Shown in pieces: positions 18,615-27,610 of a stretch of DNA of 64,000 nt (positions within the stretch are counted from its first letter, which is position 1; every line of letters begins with the position of its first letter). The notes under the pieces were generated by a model. The model was not told where the DNA came from. It saw only the letters and a list, made by a program, of their open reading frames with translations, and searched no databases. The position numbers and the translations under genes were made by a program. The DNA comes from a virus: positions 22,539 through 86,538 of the IMG/VR virus record IMGVR_UViG_3300012920_000025; one strand, 5' to 3'.

Positions 18615-19000
18615 GTTACTCGAAGCAAGTGATAGACCATTTTGAGAACCCAAGAAATACGGGATCATTAGATAAGAATGACAACTCTGTAGGAACTGGT
18701 ATTGTCGGCGCACCCGCTTGTGGAGATGTTATGAAATTACAAATCAAAGTAAATGATAACGGAGAAATTGAAGATGCAAAGTTTAAAACATATGGTTGCG
18801 GTTCAGCAATTGCATCTTCATCTCTGGTTACAGAATGGATAAAAGGTAAAACTCTTGACGAAGCGCAAGAGATCAAAAACAAAGACATTGCGGAATACCT
18901 TTCTCTTCCGCCTGTAAAAATTCACTGTTCTGTCTTAGCTGAAGATGCAATCAAATCTGCCATAGAGGATTATAAAAAGAAAAATGATAACTCTAACTGA
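18611..19000 (+). CDS. iscU: IscU/NifU-like iron-sulphur cluster scaffold
   Basis: This 129-residue protein has all three scaffold cysteines: GAPACGD near residue 36, YGCGSA near residue 62 and KIHCSVLAEDA near residue 105. The LPPVK sequence recognised by the HscA chaperone is present as LSLPPVKIHC. It should hold nascent Fe-S clusters made by the host cysteine desulphurase. It overlaps the RNR gene by 4 bp and the IscA gene by 17 bp, so the three are co-translated. Confidence 0.9.
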   Translation: MSYSKQVIDHFENPRNTGSLDKNDNSVGTGIVGAPACGDVMKLQIKVNDNGEIEDAKFKTYGCGSAIASSSLVTEWIKGKTLDEAQEIKNKDIAEYLSLPPVKIHCSVLAEDAIKSAIEDYKKKNDNSN

Positions 19001-19298
19001 ATCTGCTGCAAAAAAGATGAAAGCAATGCTAGACAATAAAGATGAGACGGGAGTGCGCGCCGCTGTACAGGGCGGCGGGTGTTCCGGTTTTACTTATAAG
19101 TTATTGTTCGATTCGGAGAACAAAGGTGATAAAGTAATAACAGACCAGGGCGTTAAGATCTATGTAGACCCTAAGAGTTTTTTGTATTTGATGGGAACGA
19201 CGATAGACTTTGTTGATGAATTGAATCAATCTGGATTTAGATTCGTCAACCCCAACGCAAAAAGAACTTGTGGGTGCGGCGAGAGTTTTTCAATTTAG
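18984..19298 (+). CDS. iscA: IscA/ErpA-type iron-sulphur carrier
   Basis: This 104-residue A-type carrier has the three conserved cysteines, one in GGGCSGF and two in the C-terminal CGCGESF. It would pass Fe-S clusters from a scaffold to target enzymes. It overlaps iscU, and both follow the reductase gene. Possible phage clients include Fe-S proteins outside the window. In the window, the link to the reductase is only by position. Confidence 0.9.
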   Translation: MITLTESAAKKMKAMLDNKDETGVRAAVQGGGCSGFTYKLLFDSENKGDKVITDQGVKIYVDPKSFLYLMGTTIDFVDELNQSGFRFVNPNAKRTCGCGESFSI

Positions 19299-19311
19299 GC
19301 ACAAAAAATAC

Positions 19312-19340
19312 TTGCATTATTTGATATAATCTAGTATTAT
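19312..19340 (+). promoter_or_regulatory. Sigma-70-type promoter
   Basis: A TTGCAT at 19312 and TATTAT at 19335 are 17 bp apart, and the next ATG is 31 bp further on. It would serve the 19371 gene, groES and thyX. Confidence 0.65.
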
Positions 19341-19370
19341 TATTCTACCAACAACAAAGAAGGAGATATT

Positions 19371-19643
19371 ATGTTTGGTGACAAAGAAGAAGATTTGTTG
19401 ACGAAAGACGAACACATCGTCAATTTTATTAAAGCATTTGTTGCTATCGAGCAAGAGATGGAACCCCTGAAGGAACACCTTCGTGATTTGAGATCCAGTT
19501 ATTCTGAGAACGATTGGTTATCCAAAGAGGATATGCGAATGGCAGTTAAGGTATATAGGATGCTGAAATCTGGCGACGACCTTGAAATGATTACAGATTA
19601 CTTTAATCATCTCAAGCAAAACTTTGGGGGTGCAGATGTCTGA
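19371..19643 (+). CDS. Small acidic helical protein, weakly GapR/DUF2312-like
   Basis: This 90-residue protein starts 6 bp after an AAGGAG site. The central part (IKAFVAIEQEMEPLKEHLRDL) and following helix resemble GapR, a coiled-coil protein that clamps overtwisted DNA, but the usual FDTK..R(Q/K)I stretch is replaced by WLSKEDMRMAVKVYRML. It overlaps groES by 8 bp. The resemblance is loose, and a different small DNA-binding or regulatory role is possible. Confidence 0.55.
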   Translation: MFGDKEEDLLTKDEHIVNFIKAFVAIEQEMEPLKEHLRDLRSSYSENDWLSKEDMRMAVKVYRMLKSGDDLEMITDYFNHLKQNFGGADV

Positions 19644-19959
19644 TAGAATCCTAACACTAAAACCTCTCAATAGGTATGTTACAATCGTTCCGCATTTTGT
19701 TACAAAGAAGACTGATAACGGGGTTTTATTGCCTGAAGACTTTAAGCAAGAGGAGTCTAGGTTTGTGAAAGCAACGATTGTAGAGATCGCGTCAGACTGT
19801 AAAGAAGATCTCAAAAGAGTTCAAAGAACTTCCAAGAGTGAAGTCACTGCTATAGTTGATAGGTCTATGATCGAGGTTGTAGAGTTGGCAGATAGAAAGC
19901 ATCATGTTATATTAGAGAACTACATCCTTGGCGTCTACAGGAGACCAGATGAAAATTGA
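19636..19959 (+). CDS. GroES-like co-chaperonin
   Basis: The start is ATG 19636, inside the end of the previous gene. The frame extends 12 bp upstream to a TTG but the ATG is preferred. This 107-residue protein has GroES order: LKPLNRYVTIVP, a mobile-loop region near TDNGVLLPED, and the final strand IVE.. to ILGVYRR. T4 uses gp31 in the same role, closing the GroEL cage so the capsid protein can fold. A GroEL is encoded at 33653, which supports the call. Confidence 0.7.
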   Translation: MSDRILTLKPLNRYVTIVPHFVTKKTDNGVLLPEDFKQEESRFVKATIVEIASDCKEDLKRVQRTSKSEVTAIVDRSMIEVVELADRKHHVILENYILGVYRRPDEN

Positions 19960-20647
19960 TTTATTTGGGGACGATATAGGTGCGGTTGAGTACGTTTCAC
20001 ATATGGGTACGGATCTGTCAGTTGTTAATGCGGCACGAGTGTCCTTTGGAGCAGGAAAAGAAGAAGTAGACGAAAAGGATATTAAACTCATCAACTATCT
20101 TATGCGCCACAATCATAGTTCTCCTTTTGAACATTGTGTGCTTACTTATAAATTTACTGTGCCTTTGTTTATACGCTCCCAACACCACAGACATCGTACT
20201 TGGGCTTATAACGAGATCAGTAGAAGGTACACTTCTGTGGACATGAAGTTTTATGAACCTAGTGAGTTTAGAACTCAGCACAAGTCCAACAGGCAAGCGA
20301 GCAACGTGGAGGGCATGATTGATCCCGACATGTCAAAGGGTATGGCCCCAGGCGTCACAGCATCAAGAATGGTAAAAGACCATCACGCTCAATCCCTGTT
20401 TCTCTATACTAGGTTGGTAGAGGAGGGTGTTTGCCGCGAGCAAGCAAGAGGCGTCTTACCGCAAAACTTATATACACAGTATTATGGGACAGCAAACTTG
20501 CACAACTTACTGAAGTTTGTATCATTGCGCGTGCATGATGGCGCACAGTGGGAAATACAAGAAGTTGCTAAAGCGTGTTTGAGTATTGCGAAGCAGCACT
20601 TTCCTCACTCTGTGGAATCTTTTATGAAGCACAAAATGGAGCACTGA
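19949..20647 (+). CDS. thyX: Flavin-dependent thymidylate synthase
   Basis: This 232-residue protein starts at ATG 19949, overlapping groES by 11 bp. It carries the ThyX motif RHRTWAYNEISRRY near residue 80, with SPFEHCVLTYKF before it and REQARGVLPQNLYT after it. It makes dTMP from dUMP with FAD and methylene-folate. Together with the thymidine kinase (42767), dUTPase (27991) and RNR it gives the phage its own thymidine supply. Confidence 0.93.
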   Translation: MKIDLFGDDIGAVEYVSHMGTDLSVVNAARVSFGAGKEEVDEKDIKLINYLMRHNHSSPFEHCVLTYKFTVPLFIRSQHHRHRTWAYNEISRRYTSVDMKFYEPSEFRTQHKSNRQASNVEGMIDPDMSKGMAPGVTASRMVKDHHAQSLFLYTRLVEEGVCREQARGVLPQNLYTQYYGTANLHNLLKFVSLRVHDGAQWEIQEVAKACLSIAKQHFPHSVESFMKHKMEH

Positions 20648-22668
20648 TGAAGAAACTAACACTTTTACTTTTTCTATTTGCATGTTCAGACAGTAGCGTC
20701 ACCACTGGAGGTCTAGACGCCGAGAGTATCAGAACTCTAATCTCAGATTCAGCATCGGTCGATGTGCAGGTGGTTCAAATACCGGATATTACGGTTGATG
20801 TTTGGGTCGACCCTTGTGCCGATTTGCAAAATACCCACCCAAGGTTTTGCGATTGCAATCCAAATTGTTGCCAACAACAAACTTGGTATTGTCCTCCGCG
20901 AGGTGTAGAAGTGCAGGCAAAGTATGCAGTGTTGGATATTTGTGACGAAAACTTGGTGCCTTGTGATAGAAATCGAGATCCAAATTGCCCCCCGGCACAA
21001 ATAATTGAAGAGACTGGTTGCCAGCATGCCTTTGATTGTCCTCCGGGTATCAATGAAGACTTCACTATGTATTATAATTGCGATATCAATGGTATATCCG
21101 GAACACAACAGGTGCGCTGCGATAAGGGTCGCTTGTATTACGGAGAGTGTGTAACCTGTTATGAAGAAGAAGAGGTTTGTGACAGTGTCGACAATGATTG
21201 TGATGGTAATGTAGATGAAAATCAACTAAATGCTTGTGGTGGTTGCGGACAGGTGCCCGAAGACATTTGTGATGGTTTGGACAATGATTGCGATGGTAAC
21301 ATCGATGAACAACTTATCAGAGAGTGTACAACTATATGCAACACCGGACTTGAGATGTGTGGTAACGGAGACTGGATTGGGTGTACAGCAGATCGGCCGA
21401 CTGATGAAGAGTGTGATGGCGAAGATAACGATTGCGACAATCTTGTGGACGAGGGATTAAACTGTCAATGTCCACCAGAAATGGTTGGTGCTTTAGTTCC
21501 ATGTATGGAGTCTCCTCTTACCTGCGGTATGGGGTTTAAAACTTGCGAGTGTGTGAATGAAGATTGCGAAGTTACTGAGATGACTGAATGTTTTGCTCTT
21601 TGTCACTGGGTTCCAGAGTTATCTGAAGGGGTGCCATGTGATCAGTTTGCGGGTATTGCAACAGATCCGGAAGTATGCAATAACTTCGATGAAGATTGTG
21701 ATTCTTTAATAGATGAGCAACTTACACGACAATGTTATACTGGACCAGAAGGCACCTTGAATGTTGGTGTCTGTAACGAGGGTCAGCAAACCTGCAACAT
21801 GGGGCAGTGGTACGGACAAGATCAGTCCAGAAGGCAGATTGTAGATTTCTGTGGCGGTGAGGTGCTTCCTAGTGATGAGATTTGTGATGGTGCCGACAAC
21901 GACTGCGACGGCATAATAGATTATGGTGAAGAGATACCTGAAACAGATATATTATTTATCGTAGACTGGTCCGGATCTATGGAAAACTATATTAATGCGG
22001 TGAGAATGGCAATGAACAGGTTCGCTCAAGATTTTTCCGCAGAAGATAAGTTGAAGTGGGGTTTAATTGTGGGACCCAAACTTAGGGTGACCCCTACGGA
22101 TAACGAAGAGATGCTGATCCTACAATCAGATATATCAAACTTTGAGGATTTTTTGACAGCGTTTTCGAATGTAGGTCAGTTTGACAATCAGACAGGAAAT
22201 GAGATGCTTAAAGATGCAATATTATTATCGCTCGCTAACATATCCGGAAATGTTGCATATGACTTCGCCCGAGCACGCTGGGCAAACAGAGTAAACTCAC
22301 ACCCAGAACTTAAATTTTTCAAAATCAATTGGCGTACTAACGCCGACAGAATCATTGTAGTGTTCTCTGATGAGCATGCGCAGTCGTTTTTGGTTCCTCG
22401 TGTCAATACGGATGTTGTATGGGATGCATTAGATGCGACACCAAACTTAAAGTTTTATGTTTTTGCGCAGAGGAACGCTAGAGTCTGGGACAACTATGCT
22501 CAACATGGCAATGGTTCAGTCTTTGAATTGTCGCGCAATCAGCAGCAGATGTATGATGATTTGATGTCGATTCTAGATGAGATATGCTTGTCTGCTGATT
22601 CGAGAGATGATTTTGAACCAGTGTCATACAGGCATCGATATGATTATGTTCAGAAAATATGCTACTAG
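20647..22668 (+). CDS. Lipoprotein with MopE-type repeats and a C-terminal VWA domain
   Basis: The start is ATG 20647, overlapping the thyX stop (ATGA). The first 13 residues form a lipoprotein signal (MKKLTLLLFLFAC), so the mature protein would be anchored at Cys13. Five Cys/Asp motifs of the type C-D-G-x-D-N-D-C-D-G-x-x-D-E occur near residues 177, 207, 254, 342 and 412. These are known as putative metal-binding (MopE-like) repeats and are common in Myxococcota. A von Willebrand A domain follows with the MIDAS motif DWSGS near residue 435. It has 673 residues. Such a secreted, adhesion-like protein is foreign to a replication operon and may be a host-derived surface or exclusion factor. Confidence 0.85.
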   Translation: MKKLTLLLFLFACSDSSVTTGGLDAESIRTLISDSASVDVQVVQIPDITVDVWVDPCADLQNTHPRFCDCNPNCCQQQTWYCPPRGVEVQAKYAVLDICDENLVPCDRNRDPNCPPAQIIEETGCQHAFDCPPGINEDFTMYYNCDINGISGTQQVRCDKGRLYYGECVTCYEEEEVCDSVDNDCDGNVDENQLNACGGCGQVPEDICDGLDNDCDGNIDEQLIRECTTICNTGLEMCGNGDWIGCTADRPTDEECDGEDNDCDNLVDEGLNCQCPPEMVGALVPCMESPLTCGMGFKTCECVNEDCEVTEMTECFALCHWVPELSEGVPCDQFAGIATDPEVCNNFDEDCDSLIDEQLTRQCYTGPEGTLNVGVCNEGQQTCNMGQWYGQDQSRRQIVDFCGGEVLPSDEICDGADNDCDGIIDYGEEIPETDILFIVDWSGSMENYINAVRMAMNRFAQDFSAEDKLKWGLIVGPKLRVTPTDNEEMLILQSDISNFEDFLTAFSNVGQFDNQTGNEMLKDAILLSLANISGNVAYDFARARWANRVNSHPELKFFKINWRTNADRIIVVFSDEHAQSFLVPRVNTDVVWDALDATPNLKFYVFAQRNARVWDNYAQHGNGSVFELSRNQQQMYDDLMSILDEICLSADSRDDFEPVSYRHRYDYVQKICY

Positions 22669-23420
22669 ATAGTGTGGTGGTGGGTCGTGGTTTTCACTCA
22701 CTGCTGAAATCATATACAGAAAAGATTCCTATGGTTTTGGTTAATCACGATTCCCCAACTATCGATTTAAAACTCTCCGATACATTTCACATAGAAAACC
22801 TATCAACAGTAAGAGAACTGGAAGCGTGGCAAATGTTAAAGTTCCTTTGTTCAATGGAGGGTTTGATTGTAAATCCTAACCCACTCTCTTATCTTAGGAT
22901 GGAAGAGGATACTTTGCGCTTTAATGGAGGGCATATTCAATTCAAAAAGTGCCACCTCTTTTCATGTCCAGACTTAAAAACCGACCTTCCGATAGTCAGA
23001 ATAGATAACGATGATTTATACAGGGTTCTGGATTTTATGAGGTTAAAAATATGTAATGCGTCTAATATAGATACAATATTTCCAAAAGACACATTTATAG
23101 ACAAGATAGAGTGTTTTGGAAAGAAAGAAGTCGTGGCAGTTTCTACACTTTCAAAAGAACAGTTGACAACTTTTGACTATTCTGATACTATTGTTAGATT
23201 CATAACTCAAAAAGTTCTTTTATCTAGCAATGGTCTACACAGACCGCTGATATCAAAAGACTCGGAGAGGAGAAGAAACCCTATACTGACAGTGCTCGAA
23301 AGATCGGTCGTACCTATTTCAGAGACAGTATACAGGAGTTCTAGAAAGGTAAAATATTATGACAGAAAAAAGCGAGATGACATCTTCAAAGCATATTGCA
23401 GGGATAATACCTGTATCTAA
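22659..23420 (+). CDS. Unknown protein upstream of nucleotidyltransferase-like gene
   Basis: This 253-residue protein overlaps the lipoprotein gene by 10 bp. The N-terminus (MLLDSVVVGRGFHSLLKSY) looks like the first strand-loop-helix of a nucleotide- or flavin-binding fold, but the full GxGxxG pattern is absent. The C-terminus is basic (KKRDDIFKAY). Its last 62 bp lie under the next gene. I do not recognise the family. Confidence 0.6.
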   Translation: MLLDSVVVGRGFHSLLKSYTEKIPMVLVNHDSPTIDLKLSDTFHIENLSTVRELEAWQMLKFLCSMEGLIVNPNPLSYLRMEEDTLRFNGGHIQFKKCHLFSCPDLKTDLPIVRIDNDDLYRVLDFMRLKICNASNIDTIFPKDTFIDKIECFGKKEVVAVSTLSKEQLTTFDYSDTIVRFITQKVLLSSNGLHRPLISKDSERRRNPILTVLERSVVPISETVYRSSRKVKYYDRKKRDDIFKAYCRDNTCI

Positions 23421-24180
23421 AGTGCAAACTGATATTGATCTTGTCTTACATCCCAGTATGTTACCTATTGCAAACAACTACTATGCTGTGCAGAGAAGTA
23501 TCGTGGAGTGCTCCTACATGGGGTGCAAAACTATATGGATTGTTTGTGACGACTCAATCGCACCTTTACTCAAAGAGGCATGCGGCGATTTTGTTCTGAG
23601 TTTAACACAGCACGAGCGAGCAAAGTTTGCTAATTTTTCTAATGAGATGAAGAGGTATGTACCAATATTTTATGTTCCAATATCATATAAACATATGAAC
23701 AAGAAAGGGTTGGGCGTATCTGTCATGGAGGGTGTCTATGCGAGTTACACAGTTAGTGACAAGTTAAGTAAGTGGATTTCACCATACAGGTATTATGTCT
23801 CTATGCCATATGGAGTATACAACCCAAGAAATGTAGAACTTAGATCGCTTGTTAAAAGCAATGACTCGGTGTTCTTAACACACAATGGAGAAAGTGCTAG
23901 AACCGGCGCACATCTTGGGTTTAGTTTTAACATTCGTCAGTTTAAGCACTGCTCCTATCTATTTAAAAGAATGAACGTAAAGAGTCATTATAGTGTTGAC
24001 AAAGTTTTCGGTGATGATATAATGATAAACAACAGTGAGACATATGAAATAGATTACTACCACGATATTTCTACTTGGCAAGGATATCAGGACATGATGT
24101 CGGATCCAATAGCAGTCAATAGTGACTGGAGATATTGTTTTAGTAATGCTTTTAAGAAAGATGAAAGGAAGATAGTTTGA
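23359..24180 (+). CDS. Nucleotidyltransferase-like protein
   Basis: This 273-residue protein begins 9 bp after AGAAAGG. The pattern HIAGIIPVSK, then LHPSMLPIANNYYAVQRSI and CKTIWIVCDD, resembles the start of GT-A nucleotidyltransferases (activation of sugars or choline-type groups). The usual G-x-G-x-R loop is not seen. It could modify surface sugars or nucleotides, or be inactive. A second ATG at 23377 is possible. Its stop overlaps the DnaE start. Confidence 0.45.
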   Translation: MTEKSEMTSSKHIAGIIPVSKVQTDIDLVLHPSMLPIANNYYAVQRSIVECSYMGCKTIWIVCDDSIAPLLKEACGDFVLSLTQHERAKFANFSNEMKRYVPIFYVPISYKHMNKKGLGVSVMEGVYASYTVSDKLSKWISPYRYYVSMPYGVYNPRNVELRSLVKSNDSVFLTHNGESARTGAHLGFSFNIRQFKHCSYLFKRMNVKSHYSVDKVFGDDIMINNSETYEIDYYHDISTWQGYQDMMSDPIAVNSDWRYCFSNAFKKDERKIV

Positions 24181-27100
24181 GAGAACAACCGACAATACCA
24201 TTCGTGGGACTACACGCCCACTCGGTAGCAGGATCAATATTCGATGCATTGGGTTATCCCCAGCAGCATATGGATTTCGCTTTTGATAACGGCATGGATG
24301 CTTTGGCTTTGACGGACCATGGAAATGCCAATGGACTTGCATATCAAGTACTGCATGCCAAAAAGATGAAGTCAGAAGGAAAGGAGTTCAAACCAATCTT
24401 TGGTTGTGAGGCATACTTTGTGCCAAGTATCGCCAATTGGAAGATTGACTACGAAAAAGCAAGAGAGGAAGCAAAGAACAAAAAAGCACTTGAGTCTATG
24501 CAGTCAGGGGCAACAGTTGAGGCAGAGGGGGTCTCTAAAAAGAAAATGAAGTCCATCCTCAACAGAAGAAGTCACATGATTCTTCTTGCAATGAACCAAA
24601 CAGGACTGCAAAATATCTACAAGATGATTTCTAAGTCTTATACTGGAGATCATTTTTATCGCTATCCACGCATCGACTATGCACTTTTGAAAAAGCACGG
24701 TGAAGGCGTCATCGCTGCCTCTGCTTGTCTTGGCGGAGTTTATGCTGGCGACTTCTGGCAAAACAGAGATTTTGGAGAGGATGCAGTACTGGATGCCATG
24801 AGGACAACAACTCAGAAGATGCAATCAATCTTTGGAGACCGCTGGTATGGAGAACTTCAGTGGAACAACGTACCAGAACAACACAAGTTAAACCAATTTA
24901 TTATACAAATGCATTATGAGTTTGGCATTGAACTTATCTCAACAGCGGATTCGCACTACTACTCTCCCGATGCCTGGAAAGATAGAGAACTATATAAGCG
25001 ACTTGGGTTCCTTGGTCGTAAAGTGGAGTGGTTATCTGACGAGTTACCCATAGATGTTGATGATATTGGTTATGAACTTTACCCAAAGAATGGCGACCAG
25101 ATGTGGGAGAGTTACAAGAAGTATTCCAAAGAGTGCAATGTGGAGTATGATGACGATGTTGTTCTTAACTCTATTAAGCGCACGTATGATATCGCGCACA
25201 ATAGGATTGAATCTTTCTTGCCAGACAATGAAGTGCGACTACCAGACTTCGTGGTACCCGATGGATCAACTGCCGGAGAAACTTTGATTGCCCTGTCTGT
25301 CGCGGGTGCAAGAAATCTTGGTTTTGCAGATAATCCTGAATATGTTGATAGACTAAAGTACGAAGTAAAGATTATTGAAGACAGAGGTTTCAGTAAGTAC
25401 TTCTTAACAATGAAAAAGATTGCAGACGAGGCGACGAAGATGCAACTTGCAGGCGCAGGACGCGGTTCTGCTGCGGGTTCTCTAGTTGCCTATGCCTTGG
25501 GTATCACCCAAATAGATCCCATCCGTTACGGACTTCAATTTGAGCGTTTTTTGACAAAAGGTGGTTCTGGTTATCCTGATATTGATTACGATGTTTCTGA
25601 CCCGATGGTTTTGAAAGAGCACTTAATAAATGAGTGGGGTGATAATGTGGTGGTCCCTATCACAAACTGGAATACATTACAGTTAAGGTCTTTGGTCAAA
25701 GATATATCAAAGTTTTATGGTATTGAGTTCTCTGAGGTCAATGCTGTAACGAACAAAATGGTGTACGAGGCAACTCCACTTGCGAAGAAGGAACACGGCA
25801 TCACAGCGGGTGTCTACAACCCTACTTTCGAAGAGTTGATGAAGTATTCGGACTCGTTGCAAAAGTTCTTGCAGAAATATCCAGAAGTTAAGACTCACGT
25901 TGACGCACTTTACGGACAGACTCGTTCAGCATCCCGCCACGCTGGTGGAGTGGTGGTGGGCGAGAATCTAAACCAGTGGATGCCCTTGATTAACTCGGGT
26001 GGAGTTAGGCAAACCCCATGGTCGGAGGGTCAGAACGTTCGCCACCTTGAACCAATGGGTTTTATTAAGTTTGATATTTTAGGATTGGCATCACTGCGCA
26101 TGATAGAAGATGCCATCAGGCATGTACTAGTTAGGTATGAGGGTGTCGAAGATCCTACGTTTGATGATATTAAGAATTTTTATGAAGAGAGGTTGCACCC
26201 CGAAAAGATTGATCTTGATGATAGGGAGGTGTGGGAAAGTGTATTCCATGAAGGGAAGTGGGCAGGGATATTCCAGTTCACAGAGGGCGGCGCACAGTCA
26301 TTCTGCAAGAATGCTAAACCAAATAATATTACAGACCTTGCTGCAATTACTTCTATATATCGCCCTGGTCCATTGTCTGCAGGCGTTGACAAGATGTATG
26401 TTGGGGCAAAAGAAAACCCAGAAGAGGTAGACTACCTCAACAGTCACGTGCGGGAAGTAACAGAGGAGACATATGGGTTCCTGATCTTTCAAGAACAGAT
26501 TGCTATGCTTGCTCACAAACTCGGCAAAGATCTATCTCTTGATGAGGGTAATAAGTTGCGCAAACTCCTAACAAAGAAGGGCACTGGTTCTGCCTCGGCA
26601 GAGAAGGACAAGATTTACGATAAGTTCAGGCGTGGTTGCCTTGAGAAAGGAATGAAAGAGTATGAAGCTAAGGAGTTATGGGGTAAGTTCGAGTACTTTT
26701 CTGGTTACGGTTTTAATAAATCTCATGCCGTTTCCTACTGTGTATTGTCTTTTCAATGCGCTTATCTTCTACATTATTATCCTGAATGCTGGTTAGCAGC
26801 GTTCTTAGATAAAGAACCGGACAAGAGGAAAGAGAGGGCGATCAACATTGCAAAGTCGTATGGATATAAGATCGAACCTTTAAATGTTAATACTTCTGGT
26901 GTGCGCTGGGAGATCAGCGAGGATGGCAAGACTTTAATCCAACCACTGTCTTCTATCAAGGGACTGGGCGCAACCGCTATTCATCAGATAATGAGCAATA
27001 GACCTTTTAACAATATAGAGGAGTTTCTTTTCAGTGAGGACATTGTTTATTCTAAACTAAACAAGAAGGCAATAAACGCACTTTGTTTAAGTCAGGCGCT

Positions 27101-27602
27101 TAACTGTCTGATGGATGATCGGTTTACAGGACTAAAGCACTTCTGGACCTCAATCGCTATCAAGAGACCAAGAAAGGAAAAGAATCTAATTGAAAACATA
27201 GAGTTGTATGCACCAGAGGGCGACCTTACAGAGGAAGAAAAACTTCAGCACCTCGTAAACTTAACAGGTATTTTCCCCGTGAGTATGGTTGTTAATGAGA
27301 GGTTGCAGCAGTTGTTTGATGAGCGTATGGTGCCACCTATATCTGAGTACGATGCTGAACTTGGTTACTGTTGGTTCATTCCAAGACAAGTCATCGAAAA
27401 GAAAACAAGAAACGGAAAGGATTTTTATCTTGTCAAAGTTATTGACTCGAACTCAGAAGAGAACACTATCAAATGCTGGGGCGTCGACCCCAAGAAAGAT
27501 AAAGTATATGTCAACAGACCTTATATGGCAAGACTCAACTGGGACCCACAGTGGGGATTTAGCACTAGGTCAGTTAGGAAGATGTTCAAGATGTTAGCAT
27601 AG
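24177..27602 (+). CDS. dnaE: DNA polymerase III alpha subunit, DnaE type
   Basis: This 1141-residue protein is close to bacterial DnaE length. An N-terminal PHP domain shows GLHAHS near residue 13, LTDHGNANG near residue 47 and FGCEAYF. The polymerase core holds AGRGSAAGSLVAY near residue 430 and the catalytic pair PDIDYD near residue 467. FNKSHAVSYC and an HhH-like GLGATA segment follow. The start is a TTG overlapping the previous stop, with GGAAG before it. The first PHP motif lies only 10 residues in, so no longer N-terminus is needed. It is the likely replicative polymerase of this phage. No clamp or clamp loader is seen here. Confidence 0.95.
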   Translation: MREQPTIPFVGLHAHSVAGSIFDALGYPQQHMDFAFDNGMDALALTDHGNANGLAYQVLHAKKMKSEGKEFKPIFGCEAYFVPSIANWKIDYEKAREEAKNKKALESMQSGATVEAEGVSKKKMKSILNRRSHMILLAMNQTGLQNIYKMISKSYTGDHFYRYPRIDYALLKKHGEGVIAASACLGGVYAGDFWQNRDFGEDAVLDAMRTTTQKMQSIFGDRWYGELQWNNVPEQHKLNQFIIQMHYEFGIELISTADSHYYSPDAWKDRELYKRLGFLGRKVEWLSDELPIDVDDIGYELYPKNGDQMWESYKKYSKECNVEYDDDVVLNSIKRTYDIAHNRIESFLPDNEVRLPDFVVPDGSTAGETLIALSVAGARNLGFADNPEYVDRLKYEVKIIEDRGFSKYFLTMKKIADEATKMQLAGAGRGSAAGSLVAYALGITQIDPIRYGLQFERFLTKGGSGYPDIDYDVSDPMVLKEHLINEWGDNVVVPITNWNTLQLRSLVKDISKFYGIEFSEVNAVTNKMVYEATPLAKKEHGITAGVYNPTFEELMKYSDSLQKFLQKYPEVKTHVDALYGQTRSASRHAGGVVVGENLNQWMPLINSGGVRQTPWSEGQNVRHLEPMGFIKFDILGLASLRMIEDAIRHVLVRYEGVEDPTFDDIKNFYEERLHPEKIDLDDREVWESVFHEGKWAGIFQFTEGGAQSFCKNAKPNNITDLAAITSIYRPGPLSAGVDKMYVGAKENPEEVDYLNSHVREVTEETYGFLIFQEQIAMLAHKLGKDLSLDEGNKLRKLLTKKGTGSASAEKDKIYDKFRRGCLEKGMKEYEAKELWGKFEYFSGYGFNKSHAVSYCVLSFQCAYLLHYYPECWLAAFLDKEPDKRKERAINIAKSYGYKIEPLNVNTSGVRWEISEDGKTLIQPLSSIKGLGATAIHQIMSNRPFNNIEEFLFSEDIVYSKLNKKAINALCLSQALNCLMDDRFTGLKHFWTSIAIKRPRKEKNLIENIELYAPEGDLTEEEKLQHLVNLTGIFPVSMVVNERLQQLFDERMVPPISEYDAELGYCWFIPRQVIEKKTRNGKDFYLVKVIDSNSEENTIKCWGVDPKKDKVYVNRPYMARLNWDPQWGFSTRSVRKMFKMLA

Positions 27603-27610
27603 GAGGAATA

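Noticed and set aside
20749-21225. Minus-strand frames through the MopE repeats
   Set aside because: They arise from the repeated Asp/Cys codons of the lipoprotein gene read backward.
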